Shown here piece by piece: positions 43,585 to 53,196 of a DNA stretch of 64,000 nucleotides. Position 1 is the first letter of the stretch; the number at the start of each line of letters is the position of its first letter. Source of the DNA: Clostridiaceae bacterium (GTDB taxonomy: Bacteria; Bacillota; Clostridia; Lachnospirales; Lachnospiraceae); contig CAJTGE010000009.1 of NCBI GenBank assembly GCA_910575795.1, forward strand, positions 62,001 to 126,000, written 5' to 3'. A program made the position numbers and the translations under genes. The notes below the pieces were generated by a model, which was given only the letters and a program-made list of their open reading frames with translations, had not been told where the DNA came from and did no database searches.

Positions 43585-44709
43585 ATGGGAATATTAAAAC
43601 CTAGCGAGAGTGTCCCCAGGTTATATGATAGTGTTAGAGAACATACGCAGATTCTATCTGAGTTAGCCTTGTATAAGACACTAAATTTTTCTCAAGATAA
43701 TGAGGGGCACAAGAGACTGCAAACAATGAGAAATGCTTTAATACAAGAGGGTGAAAATATAACGGCTGATTCCTCCATTTTAAGCCATACGGAGGTTGAG
43801 TTTGAGGTTGTTAAACTAATGCTTGGTAATGTGCTGAACAACAATAGGCTCTTATTACGTTTAAGCAAATCAGGGGCGTTGAAATTTTATGCAGATAATG
43901 AAAGTCAAATGAGGTTATTGTGGAAGGTACTTAAGGCAGTTGACGAAGATATGAAGATAATGGAACCATATGTAGGATTTATGGAGGTATTTAGTGAATT
44001 CTATACTTCAGAGTTACAGGCACTTCGTGAGGCGGTTATAGAGGGGGAACCAGCTCATACAGAAGCTCCCCAGGAAGAGCCAGAAGTCAAGGAGCCAGAG
44101 GAGGCAGTTCATACGACAGTTGCCCAGGAGGAGCCAGAGGTTAAGGAGCCAGAGGAACCGGTTCATACAGAAACTCCCCAGGAGGAGGCAGGAGAGTCAA
44201 CAGTGAAAAAGTCTGAGTATTCATTTTATGATGATTTTGGCATTGATATCGGTGCTATCAGATTTTTAACGAATATGTCAGATGAAATATTACTTAAGAC
44301 GGAAGTTTTTCTAAAAAGGTACATAGAACAATGCAACAAGGTAACAGGCTTTAAATTGTCTAATGGATTTATACTCAATTATAGATACAAGAAGGCACAG
44401 CATATAGTCTATGATTGGCTGGAGTCTATTCGGAAGACTGGCAGTCTAAGCCCTTTGGAGGATGAGGATGACGAGGAGATGCAGTGGCTGTATTTTTCCA
44501 GTTTCCATTCCATAGAGGAAATCAGGGGTATGACAAGCCTTATTATCAGCAGTGCTTACAATGTGATTTGCCCACCACCTTCAAAGACCAAAGCGGACAG
44601 GTTCCAGCTTGGCCGCTGGCATTGCCAGAAGGAGATTGTATTGCAGGCAGCGAATGCGGAGATTGAGGAATTTGGCAGGTATTTATGGGAAAAGGTGAAG
44701 GAGGTGTAA
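43585..44709 (+). CDS. Hypothetical protein with acidic Glu/Pro repeats
   Basis: A 374-residue protein in three parts: a helical N-terminal domain (~1-155), a linker of three imperfect ~19-residue repeats (HTEAPQEEPEVKEPEEAV, then HTTVAQEEPEVKEPEEPV and HTETPQEEAGES) and a C-terminal domain (~210-374). No signal or membrane segment. GGGAAGGAGATAAGG precedes the ATG. Function unknown. It ends in a 1-base overlap with the next small gene. Confidence 0.65.
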   Translation: MGILKPSESVPRLYDSVREHTQILSELALYKTLNFSQDNEGHKRLQTMRNALIQEGENITADSSILSHTEVEFEVVKLMLGNVLNNNRLLLRLSKSGALKFYADNESQMRLLWKVLKAVDEDMKIMEPYVGFMEVFSEFYTSELQALREAVIEGEPAHTEAPQEEPEVKEPEEAVHTTVAQEEPEVKEPEEPVHTETPQEEAGESTVKKSEYSFYDDFGIDIGAIRFLTNMSDEILLKTEVFLKRYIEQCNKVTGFKLSNGFILNYRYKKAQHIVYDWLESIRKTGSLSPLEDEDDEEMQWLYFSSFHSIEEIRGMTSLIISSAYNVICPPPSKTKADRFQLGRWHCQKEIVLQAANAEIEEFGRYLWEKVKEV

Positions 44710-44909
44710 TGATGCTTAAAAGGCTACTATCAGGGGTATCCAGTCGTTTATATATTCGCAGATCTAAGCTGACTGGAGACGATATAGAGAGGCTTCAAAA
44801 CATGGATTTCAGTAGCATAGAAAGTTACCAAGACTATGTTGATTATTACAATGTTGTATCTAAAGGCAGACATGACTTAGGCAGGCGGAATCCTACAGAA
44901 AACCCGTGA
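44709..44909 (+). CDS. Small hypothetical protein
   Basis: A 66-residue protein starting ATGATG at 44709 (or 44712), overlapping the previous stop codon; GAAGGAGG lies within the end of that gene. Sequence MMLKRLLSGVSSRLYIRRSK is basic and the C-terminal half acidic and Tyr-rich. No family recognised. The GVS in it comes from a copy of the GGGGTA word. Confidence 0.5.
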   Translation: MMLKRLLSGVSSRLYIRRSKLTGDDIERLQNMDFSSIESYQDYVDYYNVVSKGRHDLGRRNPTENP

Positions 44910-44945
44910 AATAGAGTTAGGCTCCAAGTTCTGAGTTGTGTGGTT

Positions 44946-44983
44946 ACGGCGGTTTCACTGATTGGTGAGACCGTTGTCATTTT
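44946..44983 (+). terminator. Rho-independent terminator
   Basis: ACGGCGGTTTCAC...GTGAGACCGTTGT with a short T-rich tail. Confidence 0.65.
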
Positions 44984-45003
44984 ATAGGAGGCGATAAGAA
45001 GTG

Positions 45004-48000
45004 ATGAGATTTTTGAAAAAGCTGGAGTTTAAACGTATGTTGGCTATGCTCCTTGTGGTTTGTACGATGATTGGTATTTTCCCACAGTTTTCAGGGGTAT
45101 CTATTTATGCAGACTCTAACAAGCTACGAGAGCAGCTTATTCAGCTCATGAGTGGGGTATCCGTAACAGAGGTTGAATCCATTGATCAGTTGACCGTTGA
45201 GGATTTGAGATGTATAGCATTGTTTTTATCTAACTTTTATGTTCCCTACAATACCTCTCTGGACGATACAGAGAACAAAGACCAAAACATTCAATATATG
45301 GTTTCTGCCCTTAAAAATATTGGATTTAAGGAGGACGTCGCCAAATCTGTCATTCAGGCTGTTTATTCAGCCAGTTTATCCAGTGCTCAAAAGTTGTATT
45401 TTTGTGAGGATGACCTGCCGGAGATTACTTACAAAATTAACGGCGGAGGGGCAAATGGTAAAGTGCCAGCCCTCTCCTTTGGATGTGATGATGACCATAC
45501 AGACCCAGGAGTTAACCTGGGTGTGGTGGATGATAATGAAAACTATGTAAAGGCTGTTGGTAAAAGTATTCAGGCCAGCGGTGACGATGGGGAGATGCAT
45601 ACTTATTATCCAGTTACGCTATGGACTTATTTATGTGCTATGGACAGGCTTGCTCATGACAAGGTTCCTGCGGGCAGTTTGGATTATGGGATAGGCTTAT
45701 ATTGGGGCAGCAGCTCTGGCATGAAAAGGGGTTTTGATTTAAATGCCCAGACTGCAACATTTATTACAGCTATAACCAGCGAGTTGGGTACGGAGACTGG
45801 AATGTGTGGAAATGCTGTAATGAATACAAGCGGCGGCTCCTGGCAGGACAAAAGCGATGCTGACAGGGCAGCGGTTACGGCATTTACCCAAAACATTTAC
45901 ATAGACTGGGTTGGTAATGTGATTTGTGACTTTGGGAACTCCAGAGTGGTGCTATATCCAGCATGTATGAACCCGATGGTATTCAGTTTTTTAAGCGAGT
46001 CTGCTATTGAAGAGGAGGAGTCAGAGGAAGGCGACAGCGAGGAGGAGCCGGAGGAACTGGAGGAGGAGCCAGGGGTCGGCAGAGCCATAACCGATGGTTC
46101 AGAAATGATTATACCGTTTAATGCTGTTTCCACCTGGGGTCAATGGTTTCTCAAGAACCACACAGTACAGGAAGAAAGCAGTTCCTCCATTTTAGGTACT
46201 GTATTCAATACAGAGGCTAAAGTGGTGGAAGTGGATATTATGGGAATGAGGGGTTCCAGAGTTGGAGCCAGTTGGGATGCAGAGGCTTTTGGCGGTAGCG
46301 AGAAGACTATGGATAGTGTTCAGGAGTGGTGCTCCAAGTATGGAATTGAGGTTGGCGGCAACGGCTCCTGGGGTGTTCATGGGGATGCGGATTTGGTTAG
46401 TTTCGTTACCAAAAGTCTTTCAGGAGCCGGAGCAGGGGTATTCTTCCCTGGGTACGAGTTGTCCCTTGGGAAGTTTAACACTATAAACGAGTATGTTATT
46501 TATCAGTCTGTGACAAATGCCACGATACAAGACTTAACAAAAGGCAGTGCCTTTGTCACAGGTTCAGTTCTTGATGCTGAGGCGGCAAAGTATTTCAGTT
46601 CTGAATCAAAGTTCCACACATCTTCCGACAGCTTTGGAGCCTTTATGCAATTTGGGGCAGAGGATTACTTCATGCTCTCCAATTATTTCCTGACTTATGC
46701 TTTTGCTTACCATAACAGAAATAAAACCCTTCAGGATAAGGATTCTTATGTGAATTTCAAATTCAACGGAGACAGATTCCCCAGCGAGGTTGGAGGTATG
46801 ATTGATTGGGGAGACATCAGCACAGATGATGAACAAATCCTCAGTTTTATATATTATTTGCTTCATCCGGTTGAAGGGGCTTTATATGTAACGACTCTGT
46901 TTAAGAATAAGGTATCCGCTATTTTAGTTGGCTGGCATGAGGATATAGTTGGGGGCACAGATTCCAATAACATCACGGGTATGACAAGGTATTTAGGTTT
47001 TACAGGCTATGTCACATCTCCGAGTCTTGGAGAAATATCTTGGATCGCCAGATTGTTGGAAGCCTATCAAGATTGTATTGTTTATCTGGTTATATTATTA
47101 TGTATCGTTTTAGTTTGCTATGTTGTAACGGGAAGTATGAGTATAAGTCGGGCAGTTATTGGGGTTGTGATTTTCTCATTCCTTGCATTTCTGCCACCGA
47201 TAGCGATAAATCGGACAGCAGACACGATAAATCGGTTATGCGACACTTTATACAGCCAGAAGTTTGATTATTGGGCTAATACCCAGCTTCATGCCTATTT
47301 AAGCGATTTGTCTGGTGTAACCAGTTCCTCCAGCGTGAACGAGTATATAGCAGCTCTGATAAATCTGAAAACTTCTTCCATTGAGTCCCCTCACAGCTAT
47401 TCAGGGGTACGGGTGAAGTGGATGACGCCCAAGAAAATCCACGAGGCGGAGGAAGCATCGGAGGAACTTAAAGGGCATTTTGACAATACGTTTTCCAGTG
47501 CTATGGTAAACCTGCTAACAAGTTCCCAGTTGGCCGTAAACCGCACAGAGGATTATACCAATGCAGTAGGAGCCACTTATTTGTATCGAGATTTCACTGA
47601 TATTTTTATGTATGGCTCCCAAAGTTACAATCTTTTTACATCATTTAATCATGGCGGTACTTTAGAAAGGTATGGGGAGTTGAGTTTCCCGGCTGACAGC
47701 AGTGATTTTGGCGGGGCAGTCAACCGTAACTGGTCGAGGGCACATATGGGCGGGATTACCTATTCCAGTGGCGAAAATCTGATTGATTATGTGATGGCAA
47801 ATGACGAGGAGAACGACAGAAGTATATCAGAGTATATCAGGGGTACTTCCAGTCTGGAAGCCGTCCGGAGAGGGTTCCTTTGTAACAGCGTCGGAGTTGG
47901 TGATGAGACGGCCAATTATTATACCAGAAATGGGGGACTTGCATCGAGTCTGCTTCTTGGCTTCAATGGTACGATTAAAGAAATCAATACCAACCTGGGG

Positions 48001-50343
48001 TATCTCAAGGAGGACTTAAACAGGGAGAGTTATGATTTATACCTGGAAGATATTGCAAATGGGAATCTGGTGTATGGACTGGCTCCAGATACATTTCGTT
48101 ATTCGTTAAATGACTTTGTAAGCCAGCAGACTGAGGTTACTGATGTCCGAGGGCTTCATAAGGACTTAAGCAGTTTTTATTATGCTTTATATACAGAGTC
48201 GCCGTATTATTTCTTCAGTTACAATATTCGAGACCATATATCTACAAATAAAAATACAAACTATGTATATAACCACAAGGATTTAGCCAGCCAGTCAAAA
48301 AATATGTATAAGATGCTGTTGCAAAACAACCAGGAGTATTTCTTCAACCTTACAGATAACGCAGGTGGGGGGTACGGGGAACTTCGAGATTTTATGAACA
48401 TGCACGATTTGTTCTATTACATTATTCCATCCTTGAAAGGCGGCAATGAGATCGTTGATTTGTTTGACAGCAGGTTTGGAATGCACGTAAACAGCGATAT
48501 GAGTCTGCGGATTGATTCGGCGGGAAAAGTTGTCTATGACGGCATATCCTACCCAAAGGATAGCGTATCTGGCAAGACTGCCCTGCGGGATATGGCAGAC
48601 AGAGGAGTATTTGAGGAGATGACATCAGAACAGCTTTACAAGTTCTGGCATGATTACAATGTTTGGACGTTATTCCAGGCTTATTGTCCTTGGATAGACA
48701 CAATGGAGGATTGTAAGTATGCCAACGCCGAGACCATACGAGTTCTTGGCGAGCCATTCGTTGTAAGAAATCCGTTAGACCCGACCAGTTATTATTCCTC
48801 TGACGGTGATGACATAGTAGAAGGCCGTTACATGGTATTTAGCCGTTCAGAAATGGCTTACTATGGCCTGACCGAGAAAGACCTCACCACAGTTGAGTTG
48901 AAAATCATTCAGACCCAGGATGCGGTATACAAGCAGACCCTAGACCTAATGAATTACTACACCTTGGCCGACGAGGTACTCATCAATGCATTTGCCATGA
49001 TTCAGACTTTCGAGTTCAACAAGCATTTCAGCGAGTCTGGTGTTATGGGTCAGAGTTATATTCTCTATCCGCAGGGGTACGAGGCAAAGGCATTTACATA
49101 CGACGCATACTTGAGACTGGTAATTGCAGAGTCCAGCGGTGAACCTATCCAGGTAGACAGTGCAACAGGTGATACCAGTATCTACAAACGAGTTATCAGC
49201 AAAACCTCCTTGTTCTTCGGTATATTCTTGCTCATTAACGATGTGTTGTCAGTTTATATTATGCCTTGTCTGAAGGTTGCTTTTTTGGTTATGTTGTTCT
49301 TTATCTCCATAGCTTTGGTGACAGCAGCATCTATCAATTTGGAGATTAATCTGATAAGCGTGATATGGAAGTCTATACTGGCACCGTTAGGCAGTTACTT
49401 CTGTATCAGTGTAGGCTTTGCATGGTTAGTTTCTCTGTTCATGAGCAACGGTGCTCAAGGGGTAGTTAAGGTATCGCAGACTATATCAGTTGGTGATCCC
49501 ACAACGGTAATCATTATTATGATAGTCGTCAATGTGGCGGCGATGATTCTATATTTTAAGTTGTGCAAGAAATGCTTCAGAGACTTCTGGAATTATATAA
49601 GAATAGTGCTTGATAATATTGTGTCTACTTCTATAGGAGCCGCAAGACGTATGAGCGACGTCAGAAATTTCAGGAGATCTTCTTCTGGCAGTTCATATAT
49701 TACACACAACAATTCCATTGAAAAGGTGGCAAATACGGCTGTTCAGCGAGGCAAGACCAATTTGACACCGACCAGACAGTCTGCAGTTCAGTCGGGTACT
49801 GAAGCAGCCAATGCAGCGTTACATTCAAATAAGGGTGCAGACTTAAAGCCAGCAGAGAATAAATATAATTCTGTTACAAGAGACGGCAGCAAAAGTACCA
49901 AGAAGCTGAACCAGCATAACCAGAAGTCTTATAATGACAAAGCTGTAAAGTCCAGAGAGGCCGCAGACCGTAAGGCGGAGGATGGGAAGATGGCACCGTC
50001 AGATTCTTCCAAAGGGTTGAGAAATCGCATGGCTGGCGGAGGCAGCTATCTGACAGGGAATAATTCCCGTGAAGTTTATAATATAAAGGGAGGGGTACCC
50101 AAGGGAGTAGGAAGGAGAGTTAATATAGCTACCTCTGATGCATCAGGCCGCCTTGGTAATCTTATCTATGGCACAAAGGAGAATAGGGGACTGACAAATG
50201 CTCAGAACGATGCAGGAGAGACCCAGTTGCGTAAGCGGATTATGAATAGGGGCAGTAATGGCGTGAAAAAGGGGCATGAAAAAGGCAAGACTCCTGGAGG
50301 CAACAGCTACAAGGACACCAATGTGTTTAGGAATAAAAAATAG
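45004..50343 (+). CDS. Very large polytopic membrane protein, possible conjugation channel component
   Basis: A 1779-residue protein. The ATG at 45004 follows GTG at 45001 and AGGAGG; either could start. An N-terminal signal/anchor (MLAMLLVVCTMIGIFPQFSG) is followed by ~640 extracellular residues including an acidic tract (EEEESEEGDSEEEPEELEEE near 335), two or three membrane helices at ~685-735, a second outside region of ~650 residues, then five or six helices at ~1395-1525 and a basic, Ser/Asn-rich cytosolic tail of ~230 residues. The helix cluster resembles VirB6/TrbL-like proteins of Gram-positive transfer systems only in topology. No enzyme motif is seen. Its role in mating or cell contact is inference. 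Confidence 0.6.
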   Translation: MRFLKKLEFKRMLAMLLVVCTMIGIFPQFSGVSIYADSNKLREQLIQLMSGVSVTEVESIDQLTVEDLRCIALFLSNFYVPYNTSLDDTENKDQNIQYMVSALKNIGFKEDVAKSVIQAVYSASLSSAQKLYFCEDDLPEITYKINGGGANGKVPALSFGCDDDHTDPGVNLGVVDDNENYVKAVGKSIQASGDDGEMHTYYPVTLWTYLCAMDRLAHDKVPAGSLDYGIGLYWGSSSGMKRGFDLNAQTATFITAITSELGTETGMCGNAVMNTSGGSWQDKSDADRAAVTAFTQNIYIDWVGNVICDFGNSRVVLYPACMNPMVFSFLSESAIEEEESEEGDSEEEPEELEEEPGVGRAITDGSEMIIPFNAVSTWGQWFLKNHTVQEESSSSILGTVFNTEAKVVEVDIMGMRGSRVGASWDAEAFGGSEKTMDSVQEWCSKYGIEVGGNGSWGVHGDADLVSFVTKSLSGAGAGVFFPGYELSLGKFNTINEYVIYQSVTNATIQDLTKGSAFVTGSVLDAEAAKYFSSESKFHTSSDSFGAFMQFGAEDYFMLSNYFLTYAFAYHNRNKTLQDKDSYVNFKFNGDRFPSEVGGMIDWGDISTDDEQILSFIYYLLHPVEGALYVTTLFKNKVSAILVGWHEDIVGGTDSNNITGMTRYLGFTGYVTSPSLGEISWIARLLEAYQDCIVYLVILLCIVLVCYVVTGSMSISRAVIGVVIFSFLAFLPPIAINRTADTINRLCDTLYSQKFDYWANTQLHAYLSDLSGVTSSSSVNEYIAALINLKTSSIESPHSYSGVRVKWMTPKKIHEAEEASEELKGHFDNTFSSAMVNLLTSSQLAVNRTEDYTNAVGATYLYRDFTDIFMYGSQSYNLFTSFNHGGTLERYGELSFPADSSDFGGAVNRNWSRAHMGGITYSSGENLIDYVMANDEENDRSISEYIRGTSSLEAVRRGFLCNSVGVGDETANYYTRNGGLASSLLLGFNGTIKEINTNLGYLKEDLNRESYDLYLEDIANGNLVYGLAPDTFRYSLNDFVSQQTEVTDVRGLHKDLSSFYYALYTESPYYFFSYNIRDHISTNKNTNYVYNHKDLASQSKNMYKMLLQNNQEYFFNLTDNAGGGYGELRDFMNMHDLFYYIIPSLKGGNEIVDLFDSRFGMHVNSDMSLRIDSAGKVVYDGISYPKDSVSGKTALRDMADRGVFEEMTSEQLYKFWHDYNVWTLFQAYCPWIDTMEDCKYANAETIRVLGEPFVVRNPLDPTSYYSSDGDDIVEGRYMVFSRSEMAYYGLTEKDLTTVELKIIQTQDAVYKQTLDLMNYYTLADEVLINAFAMIQTFEFNKHFSESGVMGQSYILYPQGYEAKAFTYDAYLRLVIAESSGEPIQVDSATGDTSIYKRVISKTSLFFGIFLLINDVLSVYIMPCLKVAFLVMLFFISIALVTAASINLEINLISVIWKSILAPLGSYFCISVGFAWLVSLFMSNGAQGVVKVSQTISVGDPTTVIIIMIVVNVAAMILYFKLCKKCFRDFWNYIRIVLDNIVSTSIGAARRMSDVRNFRRSSSGSSYITHNNSIEKVANTAVQRGKTNLTPTRQSAVQSGTEAANAALHSNKGADLKPAENKYNSVTRDGSKSTKKLNQHNQKSYNDKAVKSREAADRKAEDGKMAPSDSSKGLRNRMAGGGSYLTGNNSREVYNIKGGVPKGVGRRVNIATSDASGRLGNLIYGTKENRGLTNAQNDAGETQLRKRIMNRGSNGVKKGHEKGKTPGGNSYKDTNVFRNKK

Positions 50344-50364
50344 CGTGATATGGCTTGGCTCTCT

Positions 50365-50401
50365 GCTGAAATGCGGGGAGCCAGTTATTTCAGCGTTTTT
50401 T
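50365..50401 (+). terminator. Rho-independent terminator
   Basis: GCTGAAAT...ATTTCAGC then GTTTTTT. Confidence 0.8.
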
Positions 50402-50811
50402 GACATTTTTTGAATCCGTTGATTTTGGCCTGCTGTGTTCTAAGGCGGAAATTTGTTTCAGGATGAAAAAGGGCAATTAGGTTGCTTTGTATTATTGGTT
50501 TTACTGGGGTACGGAAGGCCATGAGGGGTATCTCCCGATAGAGTCAGAATAGAAAATTATCATGTTATTTCTCCGGTGGGAAGTTCGTATGACTCCTTTC
50601 TATTTGTGACAGCTTTTCTTTAATTTGCAGGGAGACGGCTTGTCTGGCAGTTTAGATCCCCAGGGGTATCCAGTTTTTGTTTGCACTGAGTTGCACCGTG
50701 ATACTGATTATTACAAACAGTACAATTTATTCTTGGATTGGAGGAGGTGATTGAGTTTGTTTAGTATCTAATGAGTTGCAGTCAATATTTCGAGAAAGGA
50801 AGGTAATACCT
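50402..50811. other. Intergenic region in the element
   Basis: No gene or RNA motif recognised. Three GGGGTAY copies lie at ~50505, 50524 and 50662, and a ribosome site for the next gene at 50797-50803. Confidence 0.5.
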
Positions 50812-51939
50812 ATGAGTTTCAAAAAGACGTATGCCAAGGAAGTGGACGGGGGTATCGAGGCTTCCACTGCCATTTCACCTACATCACCGATTAGTGCTTC
50901 TGCATATGCGGCAGAGGCAACTGAGGCTGTCAATCCAAACGTGGCACTAATCAAGGTTTACAATGAGTTTTACAATACAGAAGGTAATCTGGTGTTTCGT
51001 GAAGAAGTGTATTCAGAGGAGCGAGAAAAAACTTGGGATTGGGATTGGAACGATACGGCAAGCCAATTTTCTGGCGTAGCCTCAGATTATAAACCCTCTT
51101 TAGAAGGCTATAACTTACTGGGAGTTGATCCTAGTTGGAATTACTTGAATCTTGGCCGGGTCAATGAGTTTGTGTTTAAGTATATTGAAGATGCTGAAGT
51201 TACGGTTAAAGTCATCAACGAGTTTTACGATACAGATGGCACAAGTTTGCTATCTCGTGAGGAGAAGCTGTCAGAAAAGCATAATATTGGCCGTACAGTT
51301 ATCTACCGGGCCACTAACTTTGGAGCCACTACTATTCGTCGCAGTTTCGACTATATGACTGGCCTCAGCCATTGCTGGATAGACAATTATCGGCTTGATG
51401 GATATAATTGCTGCATGATATTCATAGATTCCGCAAGAGATCGGGAAGTCATCTTTAAATATGTAAAGAAGGCTCCAGCTAATGTCAAGGTTTACACAGA
51501 ACTGTATGATACAGACAAGACAACCTTGATATCCCGTAAGGAGCAACTATCAGAGCAGTATACAGTCGGTGATTCCTACAATTATCAGGCAGCCGACTAT
51601 GCACCATTAGAAGACAGCTTTCTGATGCCATACAGCAACAATAGTTATGCTGGGTGGTTTAGCAGCGGTGAGGATTACGAGTTTGTTTTCAAATATATCA
51701 AAGGTACTGAGAAGGTCAAAGTCGAAGTAGTCAATGAGTTTTACGATACAGATGGAACAACCCTGTTATCCCGTGATGTAGTACTTTCAGAAGAACGCTG
51801 GGTTGGCGAGAAATACTGTTACGATCCTTTATCTTATCTTCCATCTGGTACAGATTTCTTCTCAGGAGAACCCCGGGATTATTCAGGGGTATTTGAATCA
51901 GGCCAGACCTATGAACTGGTGTTTAAACATGTGAGGTGA
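50812..51939 (+). CDS. Protein of four MucBP-like repeats
   Basis: A 375-residue protein made of four ~80-residue repeats. Each begins with a strand such as VKVINEFYDTDGTSLLSREE, then LSE...VG..Y.Y and ends with ...YEFVFKYIK. Repeats of this kind occur in surface proteins that bind mucin or other glycans, and the LRR protein at 54479 carries three of them. AAGGAAGG precedes the start at 50812. Strangely there is no hydrophobic signal peptide or wall-anchor motif: the first 35 residues (ASTAISPTSPISASAYAAEA) are only Ala/Ser-rich. Export by another route, or a cytosolic role, must be considered. Confidence 0.65.
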   Translation: MSFKKTYAKEVDGGIEASTAISPTSPISASAYAAEATEAVNPNVALIKVYNEFYNTEGNLVFREEVYSEEREKTWDWDWNDTASQFSGVASDYKPSLEGYNLLGVDPSWNYLNLGRVNEFVFKYIEDAEVTVKVINEFYDTDGTSLLSREEKLSEKHNIGRTVIYRATNFGATTIRRSFDYMTGLSHCWIDNYRLDGYNCCMIFIDSARDREVIFKYVKKAPANVKVYTELYDTDKTTLISRKEQLSEQYTVGDSYNYQAADYAPLEDSFLMPYSNNSYAGWFSSGEDYEFVFKYIKGTEKVKVEVVNEFYDTDGTTLLSRDVVLSEERWVGEKYCYDPLSYLPSGTDFFSGEPRDYSGVFESGQTYELVFKHVR

Positions 51940-52042
51940 ACATGTTTACCTTGGCAGTTGTGTAAATATGTGAGGTGGACACGTCTACCTTGGCTGGTGT
52001 TTAAATATGCGAGGCGGACATGTCTACCTTGTCCGTTTTTTA
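51923..52042 (+). repeat. Three 39-bp tandem repeats with a terminator in the last unit
   Basis: Units beginning AAACATGTGAGGTGAACATG, AAATATGTGAGGTGGACACG and AAATATGCGAGGCGGACATG follow one another; each contains an AGGTG..CACCT-like hairpin. The first overlaps the 3' end of the preceding gene. GGACATG...TGTCC then TTTTTT in the last unit looks like a terminator. Confidence 0.75.
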
Positions 52043-52131
52043 AATGATGAGTTATATAAGTCAGTCAAGCGTGAAGGAAACCAGACTCCAGTAGACGGAG
52101 CCTAATATTCATGGAAAGGAGTTGAATATAA

Positions 52132-52317
52132 GTGACAGAAGGTTTGCAGTATCTAAAGATTGGTGAAGCCGCTAAGTTAATTGGTTGTTCTTGCCAGACT
52201 TTACGCAGGTTACATAAGAGGGGTATCCTGATTCCTGAACTGATTTTTGATACAGGACATCGAAAATATTCACTGAATCAGATTGAAGATTTCATTGTAA
52301 AGAATGCGAGCAACTAA
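52132..52317 (+). CDS. MerR-type small DNA-binding protein
   Basis: A 61-residue protein: YLKIGEAAKLIGCSCQTLRR then LHKRGILIPELIFDTGHRKY, the MerR winged helix as found in IS607-type resolvases and excisionases (GHRxY at the wing). The GTG start at 52132 follows AAGGAGTTG. It is too short for a resolvase domain, so it is a stand-alone regulator or excisionase. It lies between two surface-protein genes and may control them. Confidence 0.75.
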   Translation: MTEGLQYLKIGEAAKLIGCSCQTLRRLHKRGILIPELIFDTGHRKYSLNQIEDFIVKNASN

Positions 52318-52474
52318 CCCATTCAGTCTTTCCTTCCATAAGACTTGGATTTGGGAACGAGAAATGATATTTGTTTCAGTTACAGAGCGAGACGATTTAT
52401 TACAAATGTAACCAATATAAATCTCATTGCTAAGATAACAAGACTTCAGTTTCATTCCAGGAGGTGAAAAAGAA

Positions 52475-53173
52475 ATGGAAGATAACTCATTGAAAGGCAA
52501 GACTCCAGAGCCAGTAGCTTCAGAGCCTATGAGTTCAGGACGAGCAGACCCCATTGCTGGAATCTCTAACCAGTCAACATCAGAAGTAGGCTTAATGTAC
52601 CAACTACTTGAGACGGAGAGATCACTACGAGACCAGGAGGAGGGGGTAAAGGAGGAGAAACGTAAAAAGGCTATTTACAGAAACTCACTTCTTGTTGCTA
52701 TTATCATCATAATTATCTTGCTTTTAAGAGGGTGTAGTGGTAAGGCAGATTACTGGTGGGTACCCAATGAGACAGCCCCACAGAAGGAGTCAGCCCTCAT
52801 CCCGGAGATTGAGGACAGTGCTTTAGTCCAGCAGGTGCAGGAGACCCAAGAGGAATATGAAACACCTCATATTGATATTCCTGTGATTCAGAGCTTTGTT
52901 GTTTCTAAGTCAGCTCCTTATAAGGATTTATACAATCCAGAGACCAATGCCGAGAGATACTATTTACAGTATGAGTTTACAGTAGTTGGTTCTTCAGAGC
53001 CATTTTACCAGTCCAAGTTTGTGGAAGGCGGGAAGCAGTTCAGCGTTGATTTTGGCAGCTTATTGGAGATTGGCGAGTACAGAGTCAATGTTGCAACCAA
53101 AACCTATGAGTATGGTACTCTAGCCCCCAAGAGTGGAGATATGCACGAGATTCAAATTATTGTTACAGAGTAG
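52475..53173 (+). CDS. Single-pass membrane protein, unknown
   Basis: A 232-residue protein with a ~70-residue cytosolic start, one membrane helix (LLVAIIIIIILLLRGCSG, ~72-89) and an outside domain of ~140 residues with beta-rich pattern (YYLQYEFTVVGSSEPFYQSK and a closing THE... strand). It could act as an assembly or anchoring partner for the secreted proteins encoded next. AGGAGGTGAAAAAGAA precedes the start. No family recognised. Confidence 0.6.
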   Translation: MEDNSLKGKTPEPVASEPMSSGRADPIAGISNQSTSEVGLMYQLLETERSLRDQEEGVKEEKRKKAIYRNSLLVAIIIIIILLLRGCSGKADYWWVPNETAPQKESALIPEIEDSALVQQVQETQEEYETPHIDIPVIQSFVVSKSAPYKDLYNPETNAERYYLQYEFTVVGSSEPFYQSKFVEGGKQFSVDFGSLLEIGEYRVNVATKTYEYGTLAPKSGDMHEIQIIVTE

Positions 53174-53196
53174 TATTTGAAAAGGAGGTGGTTGTA

